Shown: positions 11,336-22,573, counted from the first letter of the stretch. The stretch is DNA of 64,000 nt from Phytopythium helicoides (GCA_024867545.1 JANFNE010000012.1:992001-1056000); one strand, 5' to 3'. Notes: a model not told the origin generated them from the sequence alone. Numbers and translations are program-made.

Positions 11336-11925
11336 CGCAGTGTGTGACAACGGCATTGCGTGGTCCTTGGGGAGCAGAAGCAGCAGTGGAGCGTAGGATT
11401 GGATATTAAACGGTGGCACTGGACTGTACACTGGCGCTGAACACACTGCAGAGATGGGTTCAGGCTGCTTAGTCCACCCACCCCGTCTGAATGCTGATCG
11501 ACTGATCGACCCGACCTTCTTCTTATTCGGAGCTCGAATTTCTACACTTTCGAATAAGACGGACGGGCTCCGGCTTGGAGCTCCAGCTCTCTTTGCTTTG
11601 GGCCGTCAGTCCGGAGCTGGCGGGTCCTGGGGGCGACGACAGGTCAGGTGTCCATTATTGTGGCCGCGACTGGGGACAGGCGAGAGGTTTGGTGGCTCGG
11701 TGATTTGGTTGTGGAGTCCGTTTCTATGCCGTTCCTTCCATATCGGAGCCCAGCCCTCGGCAGATCAAGGAGGTGGCCGCGACAGGCCCTCGCACGCACG
11801 ACTACTGTAGCATTGGTCACGGCGGACAGACCGTCGCACGCATGGCGCGAGTGGATCTCGATGAGAGAACTGCAGCCAATGCCAAAGGAGCAGTGAGGAA
11901 GAAGGGCACGGCTGTCATTTCAGAA

Positions 11926-11940
11926 CCCCCCCCCCCCCCC
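11926..11940. repeat. Poly-C tract of 15 bases
   Basis: Sits directly after the end of the conserved repeat block and before the decayed NmrA copy. It marks the point where the recent duplication ends and is a likely site of length error. Confidence 0.9.
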
Positions 11941-12065
11941 AGAATCTTCCCTTGCTCTATGCGAAACAAGCCAGCTTCAATTTGTTTCGAATGTTTAGCG
12001 CGTGACCTGGAGAGGCTCAGTGGGATTCGTTGCTGTGCAATCCATTCGGTCTTGAGCAGCGTCAC

Positions 12066-13000
12066 CTAGCGCTTTGAGAGGTATTCGGCGGATAACATCA
12101 GTTCCATCCTCGGGGATACTTTAGCCGTAGTTATCTCCCCCTCTGTGCTTGCCGCATCACGAACGTCGGCGAACTACACGTTGAGAAGTTCGATGAAGTC
12201 TGTGAGGTATTTCCTTTTTCTCTCCTTAGTCGACGAGCTCGGCGGTGACATTATTGCCAGCCTCGATATTCGTGAGTGCCCACCACCTCAGATGATCGCC
12301 CACGAGCGGGATCTTGGCCCACTGCAGCTCGATCTTCGCCGATGTGGACACGGTGTATGGTGTGAACAGCCCTACCTTTTCGTGCTGGACAAGATTGGGC
12401 TTGTTCTATCCGTTATCCACAAAACGAATCGTCGACTTCTCAAAGTCAACTCGGAGAGTGCTGTGATCGTTGGTAGATCAAGTTCACATCTCCACAAAGA
12501 GCAGTGAAGGTAGGGACGTAGGAGTAAAAGAGGCCCGTGTTGAAGATGGTGTACGGCAACTTGAAAGCGGGTCCTGCACCTACTTCGTATACACGTTCTC
12601 ACATTCATACCGCTCTGTGTGATCGTAGTCGGGGATTGTTTGAGAATTACGAATACTCTATAGCTCAAAGGTTCCAGTTACCTCCAAAGAAATGAAGAGT
12701 TCCGTACCTGCCGCCTTCGCCGCAGCCAATGCTGGTAGTTACACGTCCATAGCGCACGGGCTCACTGCACTGACGGTGCAGATAGATCAAGACACTAGTG
12801 GAATCCACTTACTCGACTTGCGTAACAAATTCTAGTGCTTGTAGCTGACCTTCGCGAGCACATTGCCGCGACACTTGAGGTACTATAGACCGCCCTTGGT
12901 GTCACCCCCGGTGAGGATGATGACCTCGTAGCCACTGTCGAGCATCTCCGACACCGTCGGCACCGACGGTAGCAAACGAGAGCAGAGCTAGTCATATTGC
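12066..13000 (-). pseudogene. Decayed third copy of the NmrA-like gene
   Basis: Colinear with the two intact copies but heavily diverged. Recognisable stretches include the block around 12530 reading TIFNTGLFYSYVP, the region near 12420 matching the GDGKTKFS area, and Rossmann-region remnants near 12900-12990. Reading frames are broken by many indels and stops. The upstream flank (13000-13330) also matches the flank of the intact copies. This is an old duplicate left behind when the younger pair arose. Confidence 0.75.
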
Positions 13001-13540
13001 TATTGCGGCTTGGAGGGTGGAAGACGTATACTAGTCGGCGGAGGAGATTGTTATACCTAAGCGCACGTGGACCTGGAGATCAAGGAGGTAGTGCCTTTAA
13101 TGCTCGTGGAATTGGCTCGCGTTGTGCCTACGTGCTAGTACGTTGAAGTCAATATGTCTACACGATTACTACCGATCCCAGTTCGCGCTTTGTTGTTGAC
13201 AATTCCCTGGGAGCCAGCGCCTACTTCGTAGCTTCAATGAAGCAAATCCTGTCCGCTCACGTGGTGCTCACGCTTGTGACGCATCAGCCCATCCCCAAAT
13301 TGAAGTAGTCGAGTGATCATTGCCTATCAGGCCTGCTACTCGCGAGTATCCACCTACTGGTCCTGCAGTTGTTGTCCTTCTGCTGTGGGCGAGGTTTGTT
13401 TGAATGATTTTCCTCGCGGATTTGCCGACCAATCGACGATTTGCCACCCCCTGCATACAGTGACTGTAACTTCAACAAACGATCACGTCACAGGTGTAGA
13501 TTTTCTCGTACAGCAGCACTTGACCACACTCGATGTACGC

Positions 13541-16454
13541 CTACAAGACGGGAGCAGGCAGCTGCTCATCCGGGAACGTCTTGCGCACGACTACAGCCGA
13601 GGCGCCGACTTGCCCAATGACACCGTCCAAGACTCCATCCGTGGAGACCGTGAGCCACTGCGGCGGCGGGAACGGAACGTCGGCAATGTCCTTGGCGAGG
13701 CACTCAGCTGCACCACCGCCCTCACCGCCAAGCGACAGCGCGGTAGAGCCCACATACTTTCCAGCGCTACGAACATGTAGCAGCACACGTGGAGCGTACC
13801 GCAGCGTGGTCGGCAGCTGCAAGTCGAGGCAAACTACGCCGGGGTTTCCACCAACCTCAACCTCGCCCTCTTGCTCTCCACATTGAATGAGGACTGTCGT
13901 CTTCCCAGACGTCTCGCCCTCCTCGCGCACAAGGTTTCGAACGTCCTCAACCCGCACGCGCACCTGGTACGGCGCTCGCTCACTCACGAGCTGGCGCACG
14001 TCATTTGACCACAGGTCTGCCGGCTCACCTTCTTCTTTCTTTGAAGACTTGTGAAGCTCGTCGTCATTCGTCCACGGAAGAAGTTCGAGTCGCACAAGTG
14101 CCGCCCCTGGGAACAGTTCGCGTCCGCGAACTTTGTCGACGGCTCGGTCACCAGTTAGCGAAAGCCACTGTGGTTTGCTTGCCGAACCGGCATCAGTCAA
14201 GATTGACTTGGCACTCAGTCTCTTGAACGAAACAGGATCAACCTGCTTACCGACGTGGAACCGCTCCTTCCGAGTGTTTTCCTCCGTGGCTCGCCCGGTT
14301 GCGTCGGACGCGTATCCGAGGTACACAAACACATCGGGCATCGCGCTTGGATCGAGTGGGAGCGCGAATCGGTCGCTCTCGATGACATCGTTCCACTCGA
14401 CAGCACCACGCGTCTTTTTGGAGCCTGCAGAAATGCGACGTGCACTCGACCCAATCTCGGCCAGTCCACAGGACACGACAAGTGCGGCAGCCGGAGTCGA
14501 TGAGAGGATAGAGACACCTTCAGCTCGGATAAAGTGCGCGCGCAGCTTGAACACGCCGGTCGCGGGCCATGGGAGACGCGTCGGAGCAGGAAGGCTAACC
14601 TCCACGGCTGTCTTCCGCCGCAGCCGCGCCTCCACCGGCTTCACAATTCGGCAAGTCTGATGCTTGGCCTCAAATGACGAAGCTGGCTTCTCCGAGCGCG
14701 CGAATGAGACGCAAATACGACCGCGGAAGGCTGATCCAAGTGAAGGCTGGGCATTCATCCGGTCTGCTGCTGCCTTTCCACTCGCGCTGCTGCTCACAGC
14801 GTTGCTGCCCGTAGGCGCGCCATATAGGTTGATCCAGAACGGCTCGCGACCGACCAATGATGCGGGATTCGAGAGCTCCACGCGACCGACAAGCTCGTCT
14901 TCACCCACTGGGTCCCAGTCCATGACCTTGAGGATAACCGGTGTGTTTGCGTCCTCCGTCAACACCATCAGACGGTCACGGAATCGCGCACGCAGATGCT
15001 CGCGCGGGCCCAAACACTGAACGAACGCGTGTCCGAGCAGCTGCATCCTTCTTGTCTTCTTGCCCGGCTAGACACGCAGTAACGTACACATCGACTGCAC
15101 CACCCACGCTGCCCGTGGTGCACGTTGGACCCCACGAGCTAGCAGAAGCGAAAGGAGACAGGAGTCGAAGAGGACCTGCGTCCATGGACGGAAGCGCTTC
15201 AACCGAGTGGACCGTAACCACCAGGAACGACAGCTTCTTGTCGTCATCAGCAGCGGCTGCTGCCACAGTTGCTGTCGTCTCTCGCCCTCGTCGTCGACAA
15301 TGGGTTCGGAGTCCGAGTACGGGGTCATCAGCCAGTCGTCGTCCTTTGAAAGTGCGGCCATCGGCATCAGCATCTGCCTCCTTGTCGTCACCATCTTCGT
15401 CATCAGTCTCAACTTCCTCCTGATCGGGCGCCATCCGAGTGCGCATCGATTGCTGCAGCGCCATGAACATACCGCCACCCTTGCCAGCACCCTTGCGGCT
15501 CCGCTTGTCCATTGATGCGACAATCCGACGAGCACGCGGCTCGAACACCCGCTGGATGCGCAGACGAAGGGCACCGCGCGGCTTGTCTGAGCGCAGCTTA
15601 CGGTCCAGCAGCGGGATGGTAACGACCCACTCGTCGTCTCCGTCCGTGGTGGCGACCATCGGCACGGGCACTAGTGCGCGACCAAGGAAGTCGTTGCGCA
15701 GCGCGCCGCGGTCCTCGTCCTCTACAAGCAGCTCTAGCGTGGGCGGCTGCTTGAGTCGCTCCTCCGGCAGCAGGAAGGCGAAGGTCTCGTCCCAGTGCGG
15801 CTTGAGTGACTGCGTCACGACGCGGGTCTCTCTCTTCTGTCCAAGCAGCGCGAGCTTGACGAGCGGGTCGCTGCTGCCCGTGTCCTTGTCCATTGCGAGC
15901 AGTCCTCTGGCGGCCTCTACCGTGACGAAGAGCAGGTTGGGCGGGTGCGCCGCGTCAATGGGGGCCGGCGGCGGCAGCACCGAGCTGGATCCCGATGCGC
16001 CGCTGCTGGTAGTGGAGAAGATGAGGCGCAGCTCTCCCGTGGCGTCCGCCGTCATGGCGTCAGGCACCTTGGTGACCGCGTACCACGCGTCTAGCGTCTT
16101 TGGCTCGACGTCCGAGGCGAGCAGCTCCTTCTCGAGCACGGCCAGCGGCACGTCGACGGCGCCCAGCACGTCGTTGAACTTGAGCGCGTCGTAGTCGTAG
16201 ACCAGGAAGCGCAGCGACGTGGCCAGCCGCAGGTCGAACGTCGGCGCGCCGAGCGAGAAGCGCGCGTGCCACGCCGGCGCCAGCGTGCGGCGCGCCACGG
16301 GCGTCGAGAAGGCGCCGGCCAGCGGCAGGCGAGCGCCGCGCGCGTCGCGGGCCGACAGCTCCACGAACGGGTCGCTGAGCCCGTTGCGGTCGCCCGCAAG
16401 CAGCCCGCGCGCCTCGGCGACGGTCACGGAGAGCTGCCGCAGGTGCGGCGCCAT
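13541..16454 (-). CDS. Multi-C2-domain protein (one frameshift)
   Basis: Starts at the ATG at 16454 (MAPHLRQLSVTV) and ends at 13541, about 970 residues. Domain 1 (residues 7-130) has the C2 start GLLAGDRNGLSDPFVEL and the aspartate-rich loop VYDYDALKFND. Domain 2 (about 174-320) has AMDKDTGSSDPLVKL and VEDEDRGALRNDF. A third C2-like region begins near residue 408, and further beta-rich segments follow. The paired acidic loops suggest calcium-dependent membrane binding. The frame breaks near 15005, where the same sense (VFGP, then REHLRARFRDRL) continues one base out of phase, so a single indel is likely, real or from assembly. No transmembrane segment is obvious. Its 3' end was copied twice into the NmrA duplication. 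Ferlin-like or synaptotagmin-like trafficking is possible but unproven. Confidence 0.75.
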
Positions 16455-16500
16455 GGCGGGGGCTGGAGCGGAGGAGCGGGAGGATCGAGGTGTCGGCGGG

Positions 16501-16513
16501 TTGAAAAGTGAGC
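16501..16513 (-). promoter_or_regulatory. Candidate oomycete initiator for the C2 gene
   Basis: The minus strand reads GCTCACTTTTCAA about 47-59 bp upstream of the ATG. This resembles the oomycete initiator consensus (YTCANTYY) with a weak flanking element. It is a single-site pattern match only. Confidence 0.3.
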
Positions 16514-16747
16514 GACGCGCGATGATGGCTTGTCCCAGGAAAGTGCACCCAGCGCGGCTGTATTTGTGGGTTTTCGGGAGTTGAGAGGCTAGGTGGGTAG
16601 GGTTTTCTCAGGGTCAGAAGCGGGTGTATCTGTGAGACAGAGGTATCTTTGCGGCTAGTTTTGAGAATATAGGATTATAAACAGCCGTGAGGGAGTGACT
16701 GGACTATGGAGAAAGCGGTGGATACTAACTGCAATTCATACCTTCTC

Positions 16748-16770
16748 NNNNNNNNNNNNNNNNNNNNNNN
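16748..16770. other. Assembly gap (23 N)
   Basis: A run of 23 N lies exactly where the U2/Utopia array begins. The sequence just after the gap (16771) is the base that follows the U2 3' end in the other units, so the gap probably replaces at least one U2 3' half and possibly many array units. Its stated length should not be trusted. Confidence 0.95.
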
Positions 16771-17125
16771 AACCTCCTCTATCATTAGTATTTTTTCTAT
16801 CGTATCGCTCCATTCACATGCACTCTATTCATTTCATTGCCTTCACACCTATTTGCTCTATCAACTATTCTACCTTCTATATCGATCACTTCTCCATCTC
16901 TTTTCAACGGTATCCCACCCTATTTTAATTGAAAATAAACAAAACTAAAGTAAGCCATATTTTTTTCGACGTTCTTACAGGCAATTCATGTTCACACACA
17001 ACCAACGCTTCTTCCGAGATGAAAAGTCTTGCAACGCGTGTTGCTAGTGTTTAGAAGACCCTGTGGAGCGTCTTTAGTGACTAATTCACATTTTATGATT
17101 TTATACAACATTTAATGGAAAGTCC
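16771..17125 (+). repeat. U2 array spacer, unit A (truncated)
   Basis: AT-rich spacer starting AACCTCCTCTATC, also found at 18431, 20368 and 22027. In the other units it lies directly downstream of the U2 3' half. Here it is cut at GAAAGTCC by the Utopia copy. Confidence 0.85.
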
Positions 17126-18121
17126 ACCTGCGCGTCTACGGGCTGCAGTTTGCCGCCAGACCGCCCACCACCGAGCCGACGACCGGGGGAACGGCGCCGC
17201 CGACCGGCCCGTTGCACATGCAGGTGCCGCACCACCGCGGATGGCATGACCACCGTACGGTACTGCGGCACCTGCGAATGCACTTCCGCCTCCACCACCG
17301 CAACAAGTGGAAGGCGATGATCGACCAAGGGCGCACGGTGCGCGAGCACGGCCGGGTCGGCAGCGCGTTCGTGACCCGCGGGGCGGGCCTGCGCGACGCG
17401 GACTACTGTTTCGCGTTCCAGGTCCGCCTCAACCAGCTCGACACCAACTCGGTGCTCAAGCGGAAGGGGCTCCGGGCGAACGCGACGTGCCGCGCGCCGA
17501 ATTGCTCGAGGGCTGAGACGCTGGCGCATGTTCTCAATCACTGCGACGCCACCATGGCCGCTATCCGCTAGCGCCACGACGTCGCCCTCGAGCAGATCGG
17601 CACGCAGATCCGCCGCGCCGCCACCAGGGCGCCGACGATGCGCGAGGTCCGGATCAACCAGACGGTCCCGGAGTTCTCTGGAGCGGCCCTGCGACCCGAC
17701 ATCCAGCTCCGAGACGCGGTCAACATTGTGATCGCGGACCGCGGTCACCTTCGAGGACCAGCCGATGGACGCGGCCGCCACCTCCTCGCTGCAGCAGAGC
17801 CGCGACTTCAAAATCACCAAGTACGAACCCGTCGCGGCTCAGCTGTGGCTGAAGGGGTGGCGCGTCCACGTCGGTGCCCTCATCTACGGGTCGCTCGGTG
17901 CGGTGCACGGGAGCAACTTCACGGCGTACACCGAGCGCCTGGGCCTGCTGAAACGCGATGCGCGACTGCTGGACCGGCGCATCTTGGCTCACGCCATCCA
18001 GGCAAGCCGCCGAATCTGGAACTGGCACTGCAGCCAGCACCGGATGCGGCAACACAGCAGGACACGGGCGCGCGGGTCCGGGGGGACCTCGCAGCGCCCT
18101 GCAAGCCAAGCAACACGGTGA
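17125..18121 (+). pseudogene. CCHC knuckle and restriction-like endonuclease of Utopia copy A
   Basis: The frame opens directly at the truncation point. A knuckle of the form C-x4-C-x7-H-x4-C (CRAPNCSRAETLAHVLNHC) precedes an in-frame TAG at 17569. The sense resumes as RHDVALEQIG and runs to the endonuclease signature ALRPDIQLRD and VIAD. One frame change near 17750 leads on to VTFEDQPMD, DFKITKY and the strand WRVHVGALIYGSLG that is characteristic of R2/NeSL-type elements. The stop and the frame change are both present in copy C as well, so they predate the amplification. The protein ends at 18121. Confidence 0.75.
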
Positions 18122-18280
18122 TTCCGGGTCGCGAGACCGACAGGGCACTATCCACGGAGGACACCGCCCTTCCAAGCCCGGTGAGCTCAGGGACACCCAC
18201 GCCTACAGTATGGCTACATTTCTTTCTTTTTAGATTTCTATGCCTGTAAGACGGGTCCTCATCGGCAATAAACAAAACCT
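17126..18280 (+). mobile_element. Utopia-like non-LTR retrotransposon copy A (endonuclease end only)
   Basis: A 5'-truncated copy holding only the C-terminal zinc knuckle, the restriction-like endonuclease and the 3' untranslated region, with AATAAA at 18267. Its 3' end abuts a U2 snRNA 3' half at 18281. The 5' junction lies in the U2 spacer rather than in U2 itself, so the upstream target was lost. Assignment to Utopia rests on the U2 target, the CCHC plus PD-(D/E)XK organisation and the oomycete setting. Confidence 0.75.
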
Positions 18281-18430
18281 TTCTGTTCTAATCAGTGTGA
18301 AAACTGATTTCCCGAGTTCATCTCGGGGATTTTTTCACATTCATTTTTGAACACTCCGGACTTCCTATGCTTGCATAGGCTTAGACTGGACGGGTTTCCC
18401 GGGGGTTGCACTTTTTCCCCGGCGAGGCCC
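18281..18430 (+). ncRNA. U2 snRNA 3' half, unit A
   Basis: Begins TTCTGTTCTAATCAG, the stem-loop IIa region of U2. It is followed by the hairpin CCCGAGTTCATCTCGGG (IIb), an Sm-type site ATTTTTG at 18343-18349, a small hairpin CTATGCTTGCATAG (III) and the stem-loop IV region with TTGCACT in the loop. The first 45 or so bases of U2, including the branch-point recognition region, are missing because Utopia is inserted there. It cannot make a normal U2 RNA. Confidence 0.75.
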
Positions 18431-18972
18431 AACCTCCTCTATCATTAGTATTTTTTCTATCGTATCGCTCCATTCACATGCACTCTATTCATTTCATTGC
18501 CTTCACACCTATTTGCTCTATCAACTATTCTACCTTCTATATCGATCACTTCTCCATCTCTTTTCAACGGTATCCCACCCTATTTTAATTGAAAATAAAC
18601 AAAACTAAAGTAAGCCATATTTTTTTCGACGTTCTTACAGGCAATTCATGTTCACACACAACCAACGCTTCTTCCGAGATGAAAAGTCTTGCAACGCGTG
18701 TTGCTAGTGTTTAGAAGACCCTGTGGAGCGTCTTTAGTGACTAATTCACATTTTATGATTTTATACAGCATTTAGTGGAAAGTCCGCTTATTTGGTAAGT
18801 TTTCTTCTTCCTTTTATGGGTTTGCGGACGTTTCTTCATATCCTTAAGGCTAAAACTGTGCATGAATGCAGTAATGTTCATCAGGGTGCTCATACTATCT
18901 TAGATTTGGAGTTTATTTCATTTTTGGAGCTTCCGGCAGTTGTGTCATTTCGTATTCCGTTGGAAAATAGTT
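18431..18972 (+). repeat. U2 array spacer, unit B (full length)
   Basis: About 540 bp between the U2 3' end and the next insertion. The first 348 bp match units A and C. The rest (GCTTATTTGGTAAG onward) matches only unit D, where it leads into a whole though decayed U2. It probably includes the U2 upstream control region. Confidence 0.8.
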
Positions 18973-20218
18973 GAGGGGGTTGCACTCTGCGGCACCTCAG
19001 CGCCAATGATGCCTTCATCGAGAGGTGCCGCAACATCTACCAGGACTCGTTCTTCGTCGTGGGGGCCGCGGACGGCCCGACAGACGCGATCCGCCAGGAG
19101 GTGGGCGTCTACCAGGGCTGTCCGCTGAGCCCCCTGCTGTTCATCCTCGCGACTGCGCCGCTTCTCCACGCGCTCGAACGCGTTGATGGCGTCGGCGTCA
19201 CGCTCGCCGACGGGGTGCGACCGCGCGCCATAGCGTACGCCGACGACATCAAGGTGTTCAGCGACAGCTACGACGGCATCCAGCGGTGCCATGCCGTCGT
19301 CGCGCGCTTCCTCGAGTGGACCAGGCTACGCGCCAACCCCAGCAAGTGCGCCTTCCTCGCCGTCACGACCAATGCGCGCGGCAACCCGGTCCGCGATGAG
19401 AGCGCGCGGCTCGAGCTCCATGGCGAAGCCGTCGCCACGCTGACGCTTCACGAGAGCTACACGTATCTCGGCGTCTGCGACGGCTTCGACCATGTGCGGC
19501 ACCGCCTCCAGCTCGCGCCCAAGATCTCCAAGATGAAGAACGAGGCCGTCACGCTGATGCGCTCGGGGCTGGCTCCGCGGCAGGTGGTGCGCGCGCTCAA
19601 GACGTACATCTACCCTCAGGCTGAGTACGCGCTACGCCACCTTCGACCACTGCAGAGCCAGCTCGAGGGCTTCGACGGCGCCGTCAAGCGCGGGCTGCGG
19701 CACCTGCTGCGCCTGCCTGCCAGCGCGACGACCTCGTTCTTCTTCGCGCCGACAACGAGCGGGGGCCTCGGACTGCAGCCTCTGGTGGAACTGCACGCGG
19801 CACTGCAGGTCGCGCACGCATTCCAGATGCTGCACTCCAAGGACCCCCACAGTCGGCGCGATCGCCCGCGCTCAAGTGGTCCAAGCTGAGCAGTGGTGCT
19901 ACACGCTGGTCGCGGACCACTGGCGCGGGCCCGAGCGACAGGAGGAGCTCGTCCAGCGTTCCTCGCGGCGGCGCTCGCCTACACTCCACACGCCAACGAC
20001 AGCACGCGCGCGAGTCCGGAGGGAACCTGCAGCGCTCCAGCACTCCAGCGGCACGGTGAGAACGGGTCGCGAGACCGACAGGGCACTATCCACGGAGGAC
20101 ACCGCCCTTCCAAGCCCGGTGAGCTCAGGGACACCCACGCCTACAGTATGGCTACATTTCTTTCTTTTTAGATTTCTATGCCTGTAAGACGGGTCCTCAT
20201 CGGCAATAAACAAAACCT
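18973..20218 (+). mobile_element. Utopia-like non-LTR retrotransposon copy B (reverse transcriptase only)
   Basis: Holds part of the reverse transcriptase, then jumps to the shared 3' region near 20050. The zinc knuckle and endonuclease are deleted. The 3' end and the U2 junction are the same as in copies A and C. The body is clearly diverged from A and C in the last shared coding stretch (about 20010-20063), so it belongs to a related but separate lineage. Confidence 0.75.
18974..19889 (+). pseudogene. Partial reverse transcriptase of Utopia copy B
   Basis: The frame enters without a start (RHLSANDAFIERC) and contains the motif block VYQGCPLSPLLFILA and the catalytic AIAYADDIKVFS. The thumb region follows (SYTYLGVCDGFDHV, then KISKMKNEAVTLMRSGL). 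It stops at 19889. One base away, the sense seems to continue for about 45 residues (EQWCYTLVADHW) before the deletion junction. The N-terminal domains, including any RNase H domain, are missing. Confidence 0.8.
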
Positions 20219-20367
20219 TTCTGTTCTAATCAGTGTGAAAACTGATTTCCCGAGTTCATCTCGGGGATTTTTTCACATTCATTTTTGAACACTCCGGACT
20301 TCCTATGCTTGCATAGGTTAGACTGGACGGGTTTCCCGGGGGTTGCACTTTTTCCCCGGCGAGGCCC
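20219..20367 (+). ncRNA. U2 snRNA 3' half, unit B
   Basis: Same as 18281-18430 except for one missing base in the linker after the TGCTTGCA hairpin. It has the same Sm-type site and stem-loop IV region, and the 5' part is missing. Confidence 0.75.
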
Positions 20368-20722
20368 AACCTCCTCTATCATTAGTATTTTTTCTATCGT
20401 ATCGCTCCATTCACATGCACTCTATTCATTTCATTGCCTTCACACCTATTTGCTCTATCAACTATTCTACCTTCTATATCGATCACTTCTCCATCTCTTT
20501 TCAACGGTATCCCACCCTATTTTAATTGAAAATAAACAAAACTAAAGTAAGCCATATTTTTTTCGACGTTCTTACAGGCAATTCATGTTCACACACAACC
20601 AACGCTTCTTCCGAGATGAAAAGTCTTGCAACGCGTGTTGCTAGTGTTTAGAAGACCCTGTGGAGCGTCTTTAGTGACTAATTCACATTTTATGATTTTA
20701 TACAACATTTAATGGAAAGTCC
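20368..20722 (+). repeat. U2 array spacer, unit C (truncated)
   Basis: Matches 16771-17125 and is cut at the same GAAAGTCC junction by Utopia copy C. Confidence 0.85.
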
Positions 20723-21718
20723 ACCTGCGCGTCTACGGGCTGCAGTTTGCCGCCAGACCGCCCACCACCGAGCCGACGACCGGGGGAACGGCGCCGCCGA
20801 CCGGCCCGTTGCACATGCAGGTGCCGCACCACCGCGGATGGCATGACCACCGTACGGTACTGCGGCACCTGCGAATGCACTTCCGCCTCCGCCACCGCAA
20901 CAAGTGGAAGGCGATGATCGACCAAGGGCGCACGGTGCGCGAGCACGGCCGGGTCGGCAGCGCGTTCGTGACCCGCGGGGCGGGCCTGCGCGACGCGGAC
21001 TACTGTTTCGCGTTCCAGGTCCGCCTCAACCAGCTCGACACCAACTCGGTGCTCAAGCGGAAGGGGCTCCGGGCGAACGCGACGTGCCGCGCGCCGAATT
21101 GCTCGAGGGCTGAGACGCTGGCGCATGTTCTCAATCACTGCGACGCCACCATGGCCGCTATCCGCTAGCGCCACGACGTCGCCCTCGAGCAGATCGGCAC
21201 GCAGATCCGCCGCGCCGCCACCAGGGCGCCGACGATGCGCGAGGTCCGGATCAACCAGACGGTCCCGGAGTTCTCTGGAGCGGCCCTGCGACCCGACATC
21301 CAGCTCCGAGACGCGGTCAACATTGTGATCGCGGACCGCGGTCACCTTCGAGGACCAGCCGATGGACGCGGCCGCCACCTCCTCGCTGCAGCAGAGCCGC
21401 GACTTCAAGATCACCAAGTACGAACCCGTCGCGGCTCAGCTGTGGCTGAAGGGGTGGCGCGTCCACGTCGGTGCCCTCATCTACGGGTCGCTCGGTGCGG
21501 TGCACGGGAGCAACTTCACGGCGTACACCGAGCGCCTGGGCCTGCTGAAACGCGATGCGCGACTGCTGGACCGGCGCATCTTGGCTCACGCCATCCAGGC
21601 AAGCCGCCGAATCTGGAACTGGCACTGCAGCCAGCACCGGATGCGGCAACACAGCAGGACACGGGCGCGCGGGTCCGGGGGGACCTCGCAGCGCCCTGCA
21701 AGCCAAGCAACACGGTGA
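20722..21718 (+). pseudogene. CCHC knuckle and restriction-like endonuclease of Utopia copy C
   Basis: Same structure as 17125-18121, including the in-frame TAG after MAAIR and the frame change before VTFEDQPMD. One Arg replaces His early in the frame (FRLRHRNK against FRLHHRNK). Confidence 0.75.
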
Positions 21719-21877
21719 TTCCGGGTCGCGAGACCGACAGGGCACTATCCACGGAGGACACCGCCCTTCCAAGCCCGGTGAGCTCAGGGACACCCACGCC
21801 TACAGTATGGCTACATTTCTTTCTTTTTAGATTTCTATGCCTGTAAGACGGGTCCTCATCGGCAATAAACAAAACCT
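20723..21877 (+). mobile_element. Utopia-like non-LTR retrotransposon copy C (endonuclease end only)
   Basis: Nearly identical to copy A, with the same 5' junction in the spacer, the same internal stop and the same 3' junction. Only a couple of base differences are visible, for example at the positions matching 17294 and 17811. The whole 1.66-kb unit of spacer, Utopia and U2 half is therefore duplicated, which points to unequal exchange within the array rather than independent insertion. Confidence 0.75.
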
Positions 21878-22026
21878 TTCTGTTCTAATCAGTGTGAAAA
21901 CTGATTTCCCGAGTTCATCTCGGGGATTTTTTCACATTCATTTTTGAACACTCCGGACTTCCTATGCTTGCATAGGTTAGACTGGACGGGTTTCCCGGGG
22001 GTTGCACTTTTTCCCCGGCGAGGCCC
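21878..22026 (+). ncRNA. U2 snRNA 3' half, unit C
   Basis: Matches 20219-20367, with the same one-base-shorter linker. The 5' part is missing. Confidence 0.75.
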
Positions 22027-22573
22027 AACCTCCTCTATCATTAGTATTTTTTCTATCGTATCGCTCCATTCACATGCACTCTATTCATTTCATTGCCTTC
22101 ACACCTATTTGCTCTATCAACTATTCTACCTTCTATATCGATCACTTCTCCATCTCTTTTCAACGGTATCCCACCCTATTTTAATTGAAAATAAACAAAA
22201 CTAAAGTAAGCCATATTTTTTTCGACGTTCTTACAGGCAATTCATGTTCACACACAACCAACGCTTCTTCCGAGATGAAAAGTCTTGCAACGCGTGTTGC
22301 TAGTGTTTAGAAGACCCTGTGGAGCGTCTTTAGTGACTAATTCACATTTTATGATTTTATACAGCATTTAGTGGAAAGTCCGCTTATTTGGTAAGTTTTC
22401 TTCTTCCTTTTATGGGTTTGCGGACGTTTCTTCATATCCTTAAGGCTAAAACTGTGCATGAATGCAGTAATGTTCATCAGGGTGCTCATACTATCTTAGA
22501 TTTGGAGTTTATTTCATTTTTGGAGCTTCCGGCAGTTGTGTCATTTAGAATTTCATTGGACATGATTTTAGAT
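22027..22573 (+). repeat. U2 array spacer, unit D (full length)
   Basis: Matches the spacer of unit B up to about GTGTCATTT and then diverges into the start of a decayed U2 copy. Confidence 0.8.

Larger units (their letters stand above)
8915..11905. repeat. Tandem duplication unit 2 (2,991 bp)
   Basis: Second copy of 5924-8914, in direct orientation and without a gap. Its last block (11333-11905) differs from 8342-8914 at only a few positions (for example near 11405 and 11542). Beyond 11918 the sequence turns into the diverged older copy. Confidence 0.85.

Noticed and set aside
16771..22386. Repeated spacer plus tail as LTRs of a retrovirus-like element
   Set aside because: The tail resolves into a U2 snRNA 3' half and the body encodes an RLE-type non-LTR element, so these are array repeats, not LTRs.
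16771..22573. Regularly spaced repeats as a CRISPR-like array
   Set aside because: Repeats are hundreds of bases long and correspond to U2 spacer and retrotransposon units in a eukaryotic genome.
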